64,000 nt of DNA from Bacteroidota bacterium (GTDB lineage Bacteria > Bacteroidota > Bacteroidia > Chitinophagales > BACL12), in contig JADJIS010000002.1 in the NCBI GenBank assembly GCA_016706865.1, forward strand, positions 1,488,001-1,552,000. Direction: 5' to 3'. This document shows, in pieces, positions 25,110 to 33,106 of this stretch; position 1 is the stretch's first letter; each line of letters opens with the position of its first letter. Made by a program: the position numbers and the translations under genes. The notes below the pieces were generated by a model, which worked only from the letters and a program-made list of their open reading frames with translations, searched no databases and had not been told where the DNA came from.

Positions 25110-26368
25110 TGTCGAAACAAAAATTAGCAATTATTGGAACCGGAATTGCCGGAATGGGATGCGCGCATTATCTGCAAAATGATTTTGATATTACTGTTTT
25201 TGAAAAAGCGGACAGAATTGGTGGTCATACCAATACAGTGTACGTTGAAGAGGAGGGAATTCACATTCCAATTGATACAGGATTTATCGTTTTTAATAAT
25301 GAAAATTATCCGCATTTATTAAAATTATTCGATGAATTAAATGTTCCCATTAAAAAAACGCAAATGAGTTTTTCTGCTATGATCCCACATGAAAACCTGG
25401 AATATTGCGGAAGTAGTCTGAACCTCATCTTTGCACAACGCAAAAATATTTTTTCGCCGCGATATATTCGATTTTTAATGCAGCTCACGCGATTTAATAA
25501 AGAATGTATCGAAGTGCTTGAAGATACTAACATGCAAAATTTATCTATAGCTGAATACTGTAGATTCAAGAAATTCCATAATAATTTATTGGATTGGTAT
25601 TTATTACCCATGAGTTCCGCCTTGTGGAGCACACCTCCTGAAACCACTTCGTCTTTCCCTGCAGCAACTCTTGTTCGCTTTTTCAAAAATCATGGTTTTT
25701 TGGGATTAAATACACAGTTTCAATGGTATACGGTGGACGGTGGAAGCGAGGAATATAAAAAACGATTGATAGCACCCTTTAAAGATAAAATTCTGGTAAA
25801 TTCAGGGATAAATAAAATTAATCGTTATGACCATCATGTGGAAGTTATAACTCATAAAGGTGAAAAATTTTTATTCGACAAAGTTATAATTGCAACACAT
25901 GCAGATGAGGCGAGAACAATGCTAAATGATGTTATGGTTGCGGAGAAAAACATGCTTTCTCCCTTTCATTATGAGAAAAACCGCGCAATTTTACATACCG
26001 ATGAATCGGTTATGCCTAAAACCCGCAGAGCCTGGAGCAGCTGGAATTATTGCACAGAAAAAAAGGATGATAAAATGATTTCCGCCTGCACCTATTGGAT
26101 GAATAGTCTGCAACAAGTTTCCAAAAAAAAGAATTATTTCGTCACTATAAATGAAAGTAAAATAATAGATAAAACGAAGATCATAAAGGAGATCATCTAC
26201 GAACATCCTATCTTTACCGTAGAAGCAATGCAAATGCAAAAACATTTGCCTGAACTAAACAACAACGGACAAATCTTTTTTTGCGGAAGTTATTTTCGTT
26301 ACGGTTTTCATGAAGATGCTTTGATGAGTGCCGTTGACGTTTGTAACAGAATAAAAAATAATACATGA
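25109..26368 (+). CDS. FAD-dependent amine-oxidase-type oxidoreductase of the lipid-modification cluster
   Basis: The 419-aa flavoprotein opens with IIGTGIAGMGCAHYL and then FEKADRIGGHTNTV, the dinucleotide and second FAD motifs of the flavin amine oxidase/desaturase superfamily. The gene overlaps the previous one by one base (TAATG) and the next by four (ATGA), showing tight co-translation. The same trio of flavoprotein, DUF1365 and CFA-type methyltransferase recurs across bacteria. In an alphaproteobacterium, comparable flavoproteins and methylases take part in making methylated furan fatty acids. An unsaturated-acyl-chain oxidoreductase is the likely role, by inference. Confidence 0.88.
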   Translation: MSKQKLAIIGTGIAGMGCAHYLQNDFDITVFEKADRIGGHTNTVYVEEEGIHIPIDTGFIVFNNENYPHLLKLFDELNVPIKKTQMSFSAMIPHENLEYCGSSLNLIFAQRKNIFSPRYIRFLMQLTRFNKECIEVLEDTNMQNLSIAEYCRFKKFHNNLLDWYLLPMSSALWSTPPETTSSFPAATLVRFFKNHGFLGLNTQFQWYTVDGGSEEYKKRLIAPFKDKILVNSGINKINRYDHHVEVITHKGEKFLFDKVIIATHADEARTMLNDVMVAEKNMLSPFHYEKNRAILHTDESVMPKTRRAWSSWNYCTEKKDDKMISACTYWMNSLQQVSKKKNYFVTINESKIIDKTKIIKEIIYEHPIFTVEAMQMQKHLPELNNNGQIFFCGSYFRYGFHEDALMSAVDVCNRIKNNT

Positions 26369-27147
26369 GTTCAAAACTCTATAAATGTCAGGTAATGCAT
26401 AATCGGCTCACCCCGAAAAGGCATAGGTTTACCTATAAAATTTTTATGTTTTGGCTGGATATTGATAAACTGGATGAAACTTCTGATCAATTAAAGTTAT
26501 TTTCCTGCAACAAAACCAATATTTTTAATTTTCGGGACGATGATCATTTTAAATTCCCAAAAGGAGATAATAGAAATCAACTAGATGTAAGAACTAAACT
26601 CAATAATTATTTAAAAGAAAACGGAATAAGTGATATTCCGGTAAAAGTATTTCTACTAACCCATGTGAGAATGTTCGGCCATGTATTCAACCCGGTAAGT
26701 TTTTATTTTTGTTATGGTGCTGCCAATGATTGCAAATATGTTGTCACAGAAATAAGCAACACCTTCGGCGAAATGAAAATGTTTCTTATAGATAAAAAAC
26801 ATGACAAAGGGTTCGAACAACACGCTACCAAATATTTTTATGTTTCTCCTTTTACCGAATTGGATGAAGAATTTGAGTTCCGATACCAGATCCCCGCTGA
26901 AAAAATGAATATTCAGATCAACGTAAAAAATAAGGAAGGGTTTAAATTTTTTATCAGTACCCTGACCGGAACAGAAAAAAAATTGAGTGACGGAAGACTT
27001 TTAGCTTATGTTTTTCGTTTTCCCTTCATATCAGTTAAGGTATTGTGGAGTATACATTTTCAGGCAATGTTATTGTGGTTTAAGAAAGTGCCTTATCATA
27101 AAAAAAATGCCAATAAGGATTTGCAAAAGGGGATAACAAATATTTGA
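26365..27147 (+). CDS. DUF1365 protein
   Basis: The 260-aa protein shows the hallmarks of DUF1365: an early YKCQVMHNRLTPKRHRFTYKIF segment, LTHVRMFGHVFNPVSFYFCY in the middle, and EISNTFGE. The conserved His, Asn and aromatic residues suggest a catalytic or lipid-binding role, but the family function is unsettled. It overlaps the upstream flavoprotein gene by 4 nt and the downstream secreted protein gene by one. The context says it works with the flavoprotein and the two CFA-type methyltransferases on membrane lipids. Confidence 0.93.
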   Translation: MSSKLYKCQVMHNRLTPKRHRFTYKIFMFWLDIDKLDETSDQLKLFSCNKTNIFNFRDDDHFKFPKGDNRNQLDVRTKLNNYLKENGISDIPVKVFLLTHVRMFGHVFNPVSFYFCYGAANDCKYVVTEISNTFGEMKMFLIDKKHDKGFEQHATKYFYVSPFTELDEEFEFRYQIPAEKMNIQINVKNKEGFKFFISTLTGTEKKLSDGRLLAYVFRFPFISVKVLWSIHFQAMLLWFKKVPYHKKNANKDLQKGITNI

Positions 27148-27866
27148 TGAAATATTGCTATTTAATTGCGATTTTACTAAATTTTACAGCCATTTCTGCG
27201 CAAATAAATTCTGACTCGGTTTTAATTAGTGAGGATGGGAAGTTTTTACTTATGATTGATGACCCGTTTTATGCTGATTTGGACTATCAACAAATTGTAA
27301 TTCGAAATTTTGATTCTTTGTATGTTGGAACCACGTATATTTTAAGGGCCGATACAATATTCACCAAGACTCCTTCCTATGCCGGACAATATGGGTATTA
27401 TTATTATGTTGGTGATGAAAAAACATATAATATTATTTACGACACCATATTATTTAATGAATTTAACATGCTGTATAATTTTGATAAAAACAATTGGATC
27501 CATCGTACAGATGTACAGTTAATTGTCGATACCCTGAAAACGATTTTAGAGGTACCCAGAAATTCATCCAATTATTATGTTCATCCACACGACACAATTG
27601 ATCTATCGAGGTCATACGAACTATTGATCAAATTTGTATATAATAACACCATATTATATTCCGTAAAGAAAAGCGAAGATCTACCTACTATTTTTAATTC
27701 TTTTGATGTAAGGAGTGCGGGGTTATATTGGGAACTAAAACACCAAAAATATTTTTTGGAATCCTATTTAGTAATGAAAAATTATATGATCAATCATGAC
27801 ACCTATGAAGTATCAACTATTATGGTTGGTTATGAAATATTGGAAAGTGGATTGATTACATGGTAA
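27147..27866 (+). CDS. Secreted protein of unknown function at the end of the lipid operon
   Basis: The 239-aa product starts at ATG 27147 inside the TGATG overlap with DUF1365. It has a signal peptide (MKYCYLIAILLNFTA, cleavage after SAQ at about 19). The mature part is Tyr- and Asp-rich, beta-type, without recognised domains, lipobox or sorting domain. The one-base overlap indicates translation coupled to the lipid genes, so it may be a periplasmic partner. However, it may simply share the transcript. Confidence 0.65.
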   Translation: MKYCYLIAILLNFTAISAQINSDSVLISEDGKFLLMIDDPFYADLDYQQIVIRNFDSLYVGTTYILRADTIFTKTPSYAGQYGYYYYVGDEKTYNIIYDTILFNEFNMLYNFDKNNWIHRTDVQLIVDTLKTILEVPRNSSNYYVHPHDTIDLSRSYELLIKFVYNNTILYSVKKSEDLPTIFNSFDVRSAGLYWELKHQKYFLESYLVMKNYMINHDTYEVSTIMVGYEILESGLITW

Positions 27867-28068
27867 GGTCATTAAAAAGCCCTGAAAACTTTATTGAACA
27901 AAATGACTGTTAAATTGTTTTTAAATTTTCCAGAATTTGCAATCCCGAACGGGTCAAATTCCGTAAATAATTTGTGGATTCAAATCCGATAAACAAATTC
28001 GCAGCTTTTTTAGTTATTATTGTGGACAATTTTTTGGTGTTAGCCGGAAATTATCTCAAAAACCAGAA

Positions 28069-29289
28069 ATGCCAAATTCAATGAGTTTTTACAAAAACAC
28101 CATCCTAAACCTCCTGAAACCCATGCAAAAGGGTTATATCCACATCACTTTGGAAGATGGAACAACCATGGAATTGGGTTCGAAGGAGAATGGATTACAT
28201 GCTGATGTTGCAGTAAATGACTTCAAATTTTACAAAAGAGCATTTTTATTCGGCGATATCGGATTTGCAGAAGCGTATATGGCAGAAGAGTGGACCACAA
28301 GCGACCTTACAAAATTATTGTCGTGGTTTTTATTGAATATTGAAAATTCTCCGACAGTTTCCGGTTCAGCAGTAAAATCGGTTGCATTAAATATTTTACA
28401 ATTTGCCAATAAGATCTATCACAGAAAAAGGAAAAATTCTTTGAATGGTTCCCGTAAAAATATTTCTGCTCATTACGATCTGAGCAACGATTTTTTCGCT
28501 TTGTTTTTGGATGGAAGTATGACATATTCCTCCGCTTATTTTACTGATCCTAGTCACGATCTCGAACAGGCACAAATTCAGAAGTATGAAAGTTTGTGTA
28601 ATGCCTCAAAAATTAAGGAGGGAGATCATGTATTGGAAATTGGAACCGGTTGGGGGGGATTTGCCATGTATGCTGCAAAAACTTATAATTGCAAGATCAC
28701 TTCCGTAACAATTTCGCAACAGCAATTCGATTTTGCAGTTAAACGTATTGCAGATGCAGGCCTAAGTGATAAAATAGAAGTGCAGTTAAAAGATTATCGA
28801 TTGATAGAAGGAAAATACGACAAAGTAATTTCCATAGAAATGATAGAAGCAGTTGGCGCTAAATATTTAAAAACATACTTTGATAAAATTCATGGTTTAT
28901 TAAAACCTGATGGCGTTCTTGCCTTGCAGGCAATTGTTTGTCCCGATTCCCGTTTTGATGAATTTAAAAAGAATGTCGATTTTATCCAAAAACATATTTT
29001 TCCCGGAACATTATTGCCTTCCATTGCCGCAATAAATAATGCCGTAAACGAAACAGGCGATATGTTCATGTTCGGCCTTAAAGACCTCGGAAAAAGTTAC
29101 GTGCAAACCCTCGCTGAATGGCGCTCCCGATTTAATCTCAACACCGATAAAATTAAATTATTGGGTTTCGACGATGAATTCATCCGCAAATGGAATTATT
29201 ATTTTTCCTATTGCGAAGCAGCATTTAATATGCGTAATATTAATGTAGTGCAGATGGTGTATACAAGACCGAATAATCATGCGTTTTGA
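28069..29289 (+). CDS. cfa: Cyclopropane-fatty-acyl-phospholipid synthase
   Basis: The 406-aa enzyme has an N-terminal lipid-binding domain (FGDIGFAEAYMAEEW, about 64-78), then NISAHYDLSNDFFALFLDGSMTYSSAYF, SAM motif I VLEIGTGWGGFAMYAA and ISIEMIEAVG. These match CFA/Mycolic acid synthases, which add a methylene group from SAM across unsaturated acyl chains of membrane phospholipids. A second ATG four codons in (28081) is an equally good start. It follows the flavoprotein-DUF1365 operon after about 200 bp without a recognised gene, so may have its own promoter. Confidence 0.92.
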   Translation: MPNSMSFYKNTILNLLKPMQKGYIHITLEDGTTMELGSKENGLHADVAVNDFKFYKRAFLFGDIGFAEAYMAEEWTTSDLTKLLSWFLLNIENSPTVSGSAVKSVALNILQFANKIYHRKRKNSLNGSRKNISAHYDLSNDFFALFLDGSMTYSSAYFTDPSHDLEQAQIQKYESLCNASKIKEGDHVLEIGTGWGGFAMYAAKTYNCKITSVTISQQQFDFAVKRIADAGLSDKIEVQLKDYRLIEGKYDKVISIEMIEAVGAKYLKTYFDKIHGLLKPDGVLALQAIVCPDSRFDEFKKNVDFIQKHIFPGTLLPSIAAINNAVNETGDMFMFGLKDLGKSYVQTLAEWRSRFNLNTDKIKLLGFDDEFIRKWNYYFSYCEAAFNMRNINVVQMVYTRPNNHAF

Positions 29290-29304
29290 GCATAAGGGAG
29301 TAGC

Positions 29305-29410
29305 AGTTGGCAGTGGCAGTTGACAGTTTGAAGCCAAATGGAAATATCTTCGAATTAAGCTAGATCAACTATTGAATGAGTAATGAGTGATGAGTTATGA
29401 GAATCGCTTG
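29305..29410. repeat. Heptamer families CAGTTGG and GAGTAAT
   Basis: CAGTTGG/CAGTGG/CAGTTGA/CAGTTTG units lie at about 29307-29332. GAGTAAT/GAGTGAT/GAGTTAT units lie at about 29377-29401. Both are short runs of variable 7-bp words with no coding content. Confidence 0.8.
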
Positions 29411-29431
29411 CATGGTGATTTTCCTCCCGTC

Positions 29432-29716
29432 CCAGAACAAAGAATATAGAATCCATCAGTGGACGGACAGGTAACAAACTTTCCACGCCCATGTGATTTT
29501 CCTCCGTATTGAACTCAGAACAGGAATATCGAATAAAGAACAAAGAATAAAGAATCCATCAGTGGACGGACCGGCAACAAACTTTCCACGCCCATGTGAT
29601 TTTCCTCCGTATTGAACTCAGAACAGGAATATCGAATAAAGAACAAAGAATAAAGAATCCGTCAGTAGACGGACCGGCAACAAACTTTCCACGCCCATGT
29701 GATTTTCCTCCGTATA
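29432..29716. repeat. 103-bp tandem repeat, about 2.8 copies
   Basis: The marker ACTTTCCACGCCCATGTGAT begins at 29478, 29581 and 29684, giving an exact 103-bp period. Each unit holds GAATAAA/GAACAAA heptamers and a small hairpin, CCATC-AGTG-GACGG in two copies and CCGTC-AGTA-GACGG in the third. The two changes in the third copy complete the stem. A partial earlier copy (CATGGTGATTTTCCTCC) lies near 29412. Open frames here are repeat artefacts. Confidence 0.95.
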
Positions 29717-29809
29717 GAACTCAGAACTCAGAACTCAGAACTCAGAACTCAGAACAGAACTCAGAACTCAGAACTCAGAACGCAGAACTCAGAACTCAGA
29801 ACCCCGAAC
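29717..29809. repeat. GAACTCA heptamer tract
   Basis: Twelve or so GAACTCA units run here with one 2-bp break in phase near 29754. They are the same word family as the 40-unit array at 23.8 kb, on the same strand, and again sit directly upstream of a gene. Confidence 0.92.
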
Positions 29810-29816
29810 TGAAAAC

Positions 29817-29845
29817 ATTGATCATTAAACTTTTATCTAACTTTG
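29817..29845 (+). promoter_or_regulatory. Bacteroidota-type promoter of the T9SS thioredoxin-like gene
   Basis: TTG at 29818-29820 and TAACTTTG at 29838-29845 are spaced 17 bp apart, matching the -33/-7 pattern. ATG follows 10 bp after the -7 box, so the leader would be very short. Confidence 0.5.
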
Positions 29846-29854
29846 TAATACAAA

Positions 29855-30616
29855 ATGAAACATATATTTTACATTTTAACTCTGATTTTAATAACAACGG
29901 TTAGTTATACTCAAGTAACAACCGCAGAAAATTGGACCAAAACCGATTGTGAAGGAACAGAACATACCCTGTTCACCGAATTGGATGCGGGAAATGTGGT
30001 GATCATGGAATTGGTAATGTTGGATGGATGTGTTCCTTGCATCAATGCCGCGCATTTAATGCAGCCTATAATCGACCAATATAATGCGAATTTTGAGAAC
30101 AGGATCAAATGGTACACTATGGGTTACAATGATACCTATACCTGTGAAGCCTTGATCACATGGAAAAGTGATAACGAAATTAATTGCGCTTCCCAATTTG
30201 AAGAAGGGGCCGATCAAATTGAATATTATGGCGGAATGGGAATGCCAACCATTGTAATAGTAGGTAGAAATACCCATAAAGTTTATTTCAATGAATTCGG
30301 ATTTGTTCCCGCCGATACTGTCGCCTTTGCCGATGCAATTGAATATGCGCTCGGAATTGCGGAACCGGTTTCAGTGATTGAGGAAAAGTTTAAGAATATT
30401 TCTATTACTCCCAACCCGGCGTCCGATTTTATTCATATCACCGATCTTCCGAATTCACCTTTTACGCTTACCATTATTAATGCCAGCGGAGCTATAATAC
30501 AAACAATGGAGGGAAGTAATCGTGATCTTGACGTTCGATCACTTCCAAACGGCTTGTATTTTTTAAAGGTTCTTTCTCAGGAATCTTATTATTCGACCCC
30601 ATTTGTCAAGAATTAA
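29855..30616 (+). CDS. Secreted thioredoxin-like protein with T9SS sorting domain
   Basis: The 253-aa protein has a signal peptide (MKHIFYILTLILITT, cleavage after YTQ). A thioredoxin-like domain follows, with GCVPC as the redox pair (about residues 55-59) and MGMPTIVIVG, the cis-proline strand. The C-terminus is a type A sorting domain (ITPNPASDFIHITDLP ... NGLYFLKV). It should be an extracellular or surface disulfide/redox protein exported by the Sec system then T9SS. Similar fused thioredoxin-T9SS proteins are frequent in Bacteroidota. Confidence 0.88.
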   Translation: MKHIFYILTLILITTVSYTQVTTAENWTKTDCEGTEHTLFTELDAGNVVIMELVMLDGCVPCINAAHLMQPIIDQYNANFENRIKWYTMGYNDTYTCEALITWKSDNEINCASQFEEGADQIEYYGGMGMPTIVIVGRNTHKVYFNEFGFVPADTVAFADAIEYALGIAEPVSVIEEKFKNISITPNPASDFIHITDLPNSPFTLTIINASGAIIQTMEGSNRDLDVRSLPNGLYFLKVLSQESYYSTPFVKN

Positions 30617-30670
30617 TGGCTCATTTCAACATTTTTCTAAAAAATTTAGTCGCCTTTATCAACAATTGCC

Positions 30671-30702
30671 TTGTTTAACTGTTATTAGTATTTGTTAAAC
30701 AA
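30671..30702. promoter_or_regulatory. Perfect inverted-repeat operator upstream of the CarH-type regulator
   Basis: TTGTTTAAC (30671-30679), a 14-bp AT-rich spacer, and GTTAAACAA (30694-30702) form a perfect 9-bp inverted repeat. It ends 5 bp before a TAGCTTTG -7 box (30707-30714) and 18 bp before the ATG. The same repeat with the same spacer occurs upstream of the ECF sigma gene, so it is the best candidate for the regulator's binding site and autoregulation. Confidence 0.75.
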
Positions 30703-30719
30703 ATTTTAGCTTTGCATTA

Positions 30720-31610
30720 ATGGCTGCAATATACTCAATACGCGATCTGGAATTACTTTCGGGAATAAAGGCCCATACGATCCGTATATGGGAGCAGCGC
30801 TATAATATCCTTAAGGCACATCGCACAGAAACTAATATTCGTTTTTATTCTGAGACCGAACTGAAGTACCTGATGAGCCTGGCTTTGTTGAACAGAAATG
30901 GGTACAAGATCTCCAAACTTGCAGCATTTTCCCCAGAGAAAATTGCCGAACTGGTGGAAAAATTGATTCACGAACCCACCGAATATTACAACCAAATTGA
31001 AGGCTTAACCATTGCTGCCATTGCATATAATGAGGAAAAATTTGATCGTATACTCAATACCTGTATATTGCAAATGGGATTTGTAGATGCCGTAAAAAAG
31101 ATCATTTTTCCTTTTTTGGAAAATCTGGGTATTTTATGGGTATCAGGCACTGTAATAGCCGCTCAGGAACACTTTGTGACGCATTTACTCCGCCAGAAAT
31201 TCATAGTCGCCATCGACGGCCATCCACTGCAACTGCACGCAGAATCCAAAACCTTTATACTTTTTCTGCCCAATTCCGAATGGCATGAATTGTCGCTGTT
31301 GTTCTTGAATTACCTTCTTCGCTCCGCCAACCACAAAGTGATTTACCTCGGTCCGAGTGTGCCGATAGACGATGTGATCAATGCAGGAGAAGCAATCAAA
31401 CCGGATGGATTTTATACCGTTATCACCGGACAGCCAAACGGATATTCGTTAACCGACTATCTGAACAAACTCGCAAACCGGTTCCCGGATTCAAACGTAT
31501 TTGTAAGTGGACCCCAGGTGGTGCATCCTATCAAAGGTTTGGATCCTAATGTGTTCGTTCTCAATAATTTAAATACAGTAATTTCACAGGTAGAAGTTTT
31601 ATGTGAATAG
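30720..31610 (+). CDS. CarH/LitR-type MerR regulator with B12-binding light-sensor domain
   Basis: The 296-aa protein has a MerR helix-turn-helix (about 4-72, with TIRIWEQRY). A four-helix segment containing Trp140-x9-Glu150-His151 follows, which is the W-x9-EH signature for the upper face of adenosylcobalamin in CarH. Next is a B12-binding Rossmann domain (about 175-296). His189 in EWHELS is the probable lower axial ligand; the usual DxHxxG is changed to ExHxxS. In CarH the dark AdoCbl tetramer represses DNA, and light breaks it apart. Here it probably senses light, or B12, and controls itself and the sigma factor gene next door. Confidence 0.9.
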   Translation: MAAIYSIRDLELLSGIKAHTIRIWEQRYNILKAHRTETNIRFYSETELKYLMSLALLNRNGYKISKLAAFSPEKIAELVEKLIHEPTEYYNQIEGLTIAAIAYNEEKFDRILNTCILQMGFVDAVKKIIFPFLENLGILWVSGTVIAAQEHFVTHLLRQKFIVAIDGHPLQLHAESKTFILFLPNSEWHELSLLFLNYLLRSANHKVIYLGPSVPIDDVINAGEAIKPDGFYTVITGQPNGYSLTDYLNKLANRFPDSNVFVSGPQVVHPIKGLDPNVFVLNNLNTVISQVEVLCE

Positions 31611-31622
31611 AAATTATATTTT

Positions 31623-31654
31623 TTGTTTAAGAAATTTTAAAAATAGTTAAACAA
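31623..31654. promoter_or_regulatory. Second copy of the inverted-repeat operator, upstream of the ECF sigma gene
   Basis: TTGTTTAAG (31623-31631), 14 bp, GTTAAACAA (31646-31654): identical spacing and one mismatch relative to the operator at 30671. It lies 3 bp upstream of the -33 element of the sigma gene, a position suited to repression or activation. Confidence 0.75.
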
Positions 31655-31657
31655 AAA

Positions 31658-31689
31658 TTTGGAAAAACCAATTTTCTATCTCAACTTTG
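31658..31689 (+). promoter_or_regulatory. Promoter of the ECF sigma gene
   Basis: TTTG at 31658-31661, 20 bp, then CAACTTTG at 31682-31689, close to the Bacteroidota TTTG-N19/20-TAnnTTTG pattern. The ATG is 18 bp further on. Confidence 0.55.
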
Positions 31690-31707
31690 GGTAAAATTTG
31701 AAGGATT

Positions 31708-32223
31708 ATGAAGAACTCGGAATTTCAAGCACACATCATACAACTAAAGGCTCCCCTCAGAACCTTTGCAATGAATTTGACCCGCGACCGCGATGATGCA
31801 CTTGATCTGATTCAGGAAACATACATCCGCGCTTTAACGAATGAGGACAAATTTCATGAAGGTACCAACCTCAAAGCATGGTTACTTACCATAATGAAAA
31901 ATATTTTCATCAATAATTATCGCAAATCCACCAAAAGAAATACGATAGTGGATATATCCGAAAATCTTTTTTTAATTAATTCTTCAGAGGCGATCACAGG
32001 CAATCAGGCAGAAAATGATTTTGTGATGAAAGACCTTGCGCTCGCAGTAAATAATCTCGATGCAGAATATAAAAAACCTTTCATCATGCACTACAATGGT
32101 TTTAAATATGAAGAAATTGCCGAAGAAATGAATCTCCCCCTCGGCACCGTAAAAAGCCGCATCTTTTTCGCCCGCAAACAAATGAAAGATTTTTTAAAAA
32201 GCCGGGGATTTGAGAGGAATTGA
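31708..32223 (+). CDS. ECF-type RNA polymerase sigma factor
   Basis: The 171-aa protein has sigma region 2 (about 10-80: RDRDDALDLIQETYIRAL, then NLKAWLLTIMKNIFINNYRK) and region 4 (about 115-168: GFKYEEIAEEMNLPLGTVKSRIFFARKQM). No anti-sigma gene or receptor is adjacent. The preceding gene is the CarH-type regulator, and both share the same operator. ECF factors next to CarH/LitR genes commonly drive light- or singlet-oxygen-protective genes. Here no carotenoid genes follow; repeat DNA begins right after the stop. Confidence 0.92.
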   Translation: MKNSEFQAHIIQLKAPLRTFAMNLTRDRDDALDLIQETYIRALTNEDKFHEGTNLKAWLLTIMKNIFINNYRKSTKRNTIVDISENLFLINSSEAITGNQAENDFVMKDLALAVNNLDAEYKKPFIMHYNGFKYEEIAEEMNLPLGTVKSRIFFARKQMKDFLKSRGFERN

Positions 32224-32713
32224 CAATTGACAATTGATAATTGACAATTATTGACGGGATGATAAATTAAGTTTCAATTGATGAATTAATTCGGATGTAA
32301 GTAACAGAGTGGGCAGTAAACAGTAAACAGTGAGCAGTGGGCAGTTTGTAACATTGGGAGTTATAGCTCCGAATTATAAAATTTCTTTATTGATAATTTT
32401 ACGAGAGTTTGCATTTGGAAATTAAATTCTCATCAGAAATCAAAACAAATCCTAGGTCTTATGTCATATTTCCTAGGTCTAATTTTTGGGCAGCTTGTAA
32501 CATTGGTAAATTTCGCTTCGAATTTAAATATTATTTATTAGCAAGATTCACGTAGTTTACAATTGGAAATTAATTTCTCATCAACGATCAAACTCATCCT
32601 ACTTCCTATTTCCTACTTCCTATTTCCTATTTCCTTTGTTCAGGCCAGTAATCAAAACTCCAAATGTTACTGTGATCCCGGCTGTTTAATTATCAATTAT
32701 CAATTGTCAATTG
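32224..32713. repeat. Two copies of a ~140-bp element between inverted ATTGACA/TGTCAAT heptamer tracts
   Basis: There is no gene. TGACAATTGATAATT-type units (about 32221-32255) at the left and the inverse TTATCAATTGTCAATT (about 32690-32720) at the right form the borders. Inside are CAGTAAA/CAGTGGG heptamers (32308-32346). Then come two units of about 140 bp (about 32335-32475 and 32482-32640), each beginning GGGCAG(T/C)TTGTAACATTG. Both end in CCTA-rich heptamers (CCTAGGT; CCTATTT, CCTACTT). The same unit occurs twice, inverted, at 59.0-59.3 kb. Confidence 0.9.
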
Positions 32714-33106
32714 TCAATTTTTTCCCGTTTCATAAAGTTCGATCGGCAACCCATCCGGATCCTCAAAGAAAACAAACCTTTTTTGGGTGTATTCGTCAAT
32801 TCGAATTTCTTGAAATACAATTCCTTTTTGAGATAATGTTTTAATTGTTTCGTCGAGATCATCTACAGCAAAACAAAGATGTCGTAATCCATGGGCTTCG
32901 GGGTATGAATTTCGGGGTGGTGCATCGGGGAATGAAAATAATTCGATGGCGGTATTTTCATCCACTTTGAGATCGAGTTTATAGGAATTTCGGTTTTCGC
33001 GATAGTTTTCTGCTATTATCTCAAAACCTAAAACTTCGGTATAGAAATATTTCGACCTCATATAGTCGGAACAAATTATTGCAATATGGTGTATCCCTTT
33101 TATCAT
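32714..33106 (-). CDS. VOC-family (glyoxalase-like) metalloprotein
   Basis: The 130-aa protein has the vicinal-oxygen-chelate fold: IKGIHHIAIICSDYMRSKYFYTEVLGF at the start, a Glu metal ligand in TAIELFSFP, HLCFAVDDLDET, and the closing FFEDPDGLPIELYE. His (HHIA; GLRHLCF) and Glu positions match the metal-binding residues of YaeR-like lactoylglutathione-lyase relatives. Its real substrate is unknown. The ATG overlaps the stop of yraN by 4 nt (ATGA), so they are co-translated. Confidence 0.88.
   Translation of the reverse strand: MIKGIHHIAIICSDYMRSKYFYTEVLGFEIIAENYRENRNSYKLDLKVDENTAIELFSFPDAPPRNSYPEAHGLRHLCFAVDDLDETIKTLSQKGIVFQEIRIDEYTQKRFVFFEDPDGLPIELYETGKN

Noticed and set aside
29596..29904. 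102-aa ORF
   Set aside because: It is composed of the 103-bp repeat and GAACTCA heptamers and runs into the thioredoxin-like gene in another frame.
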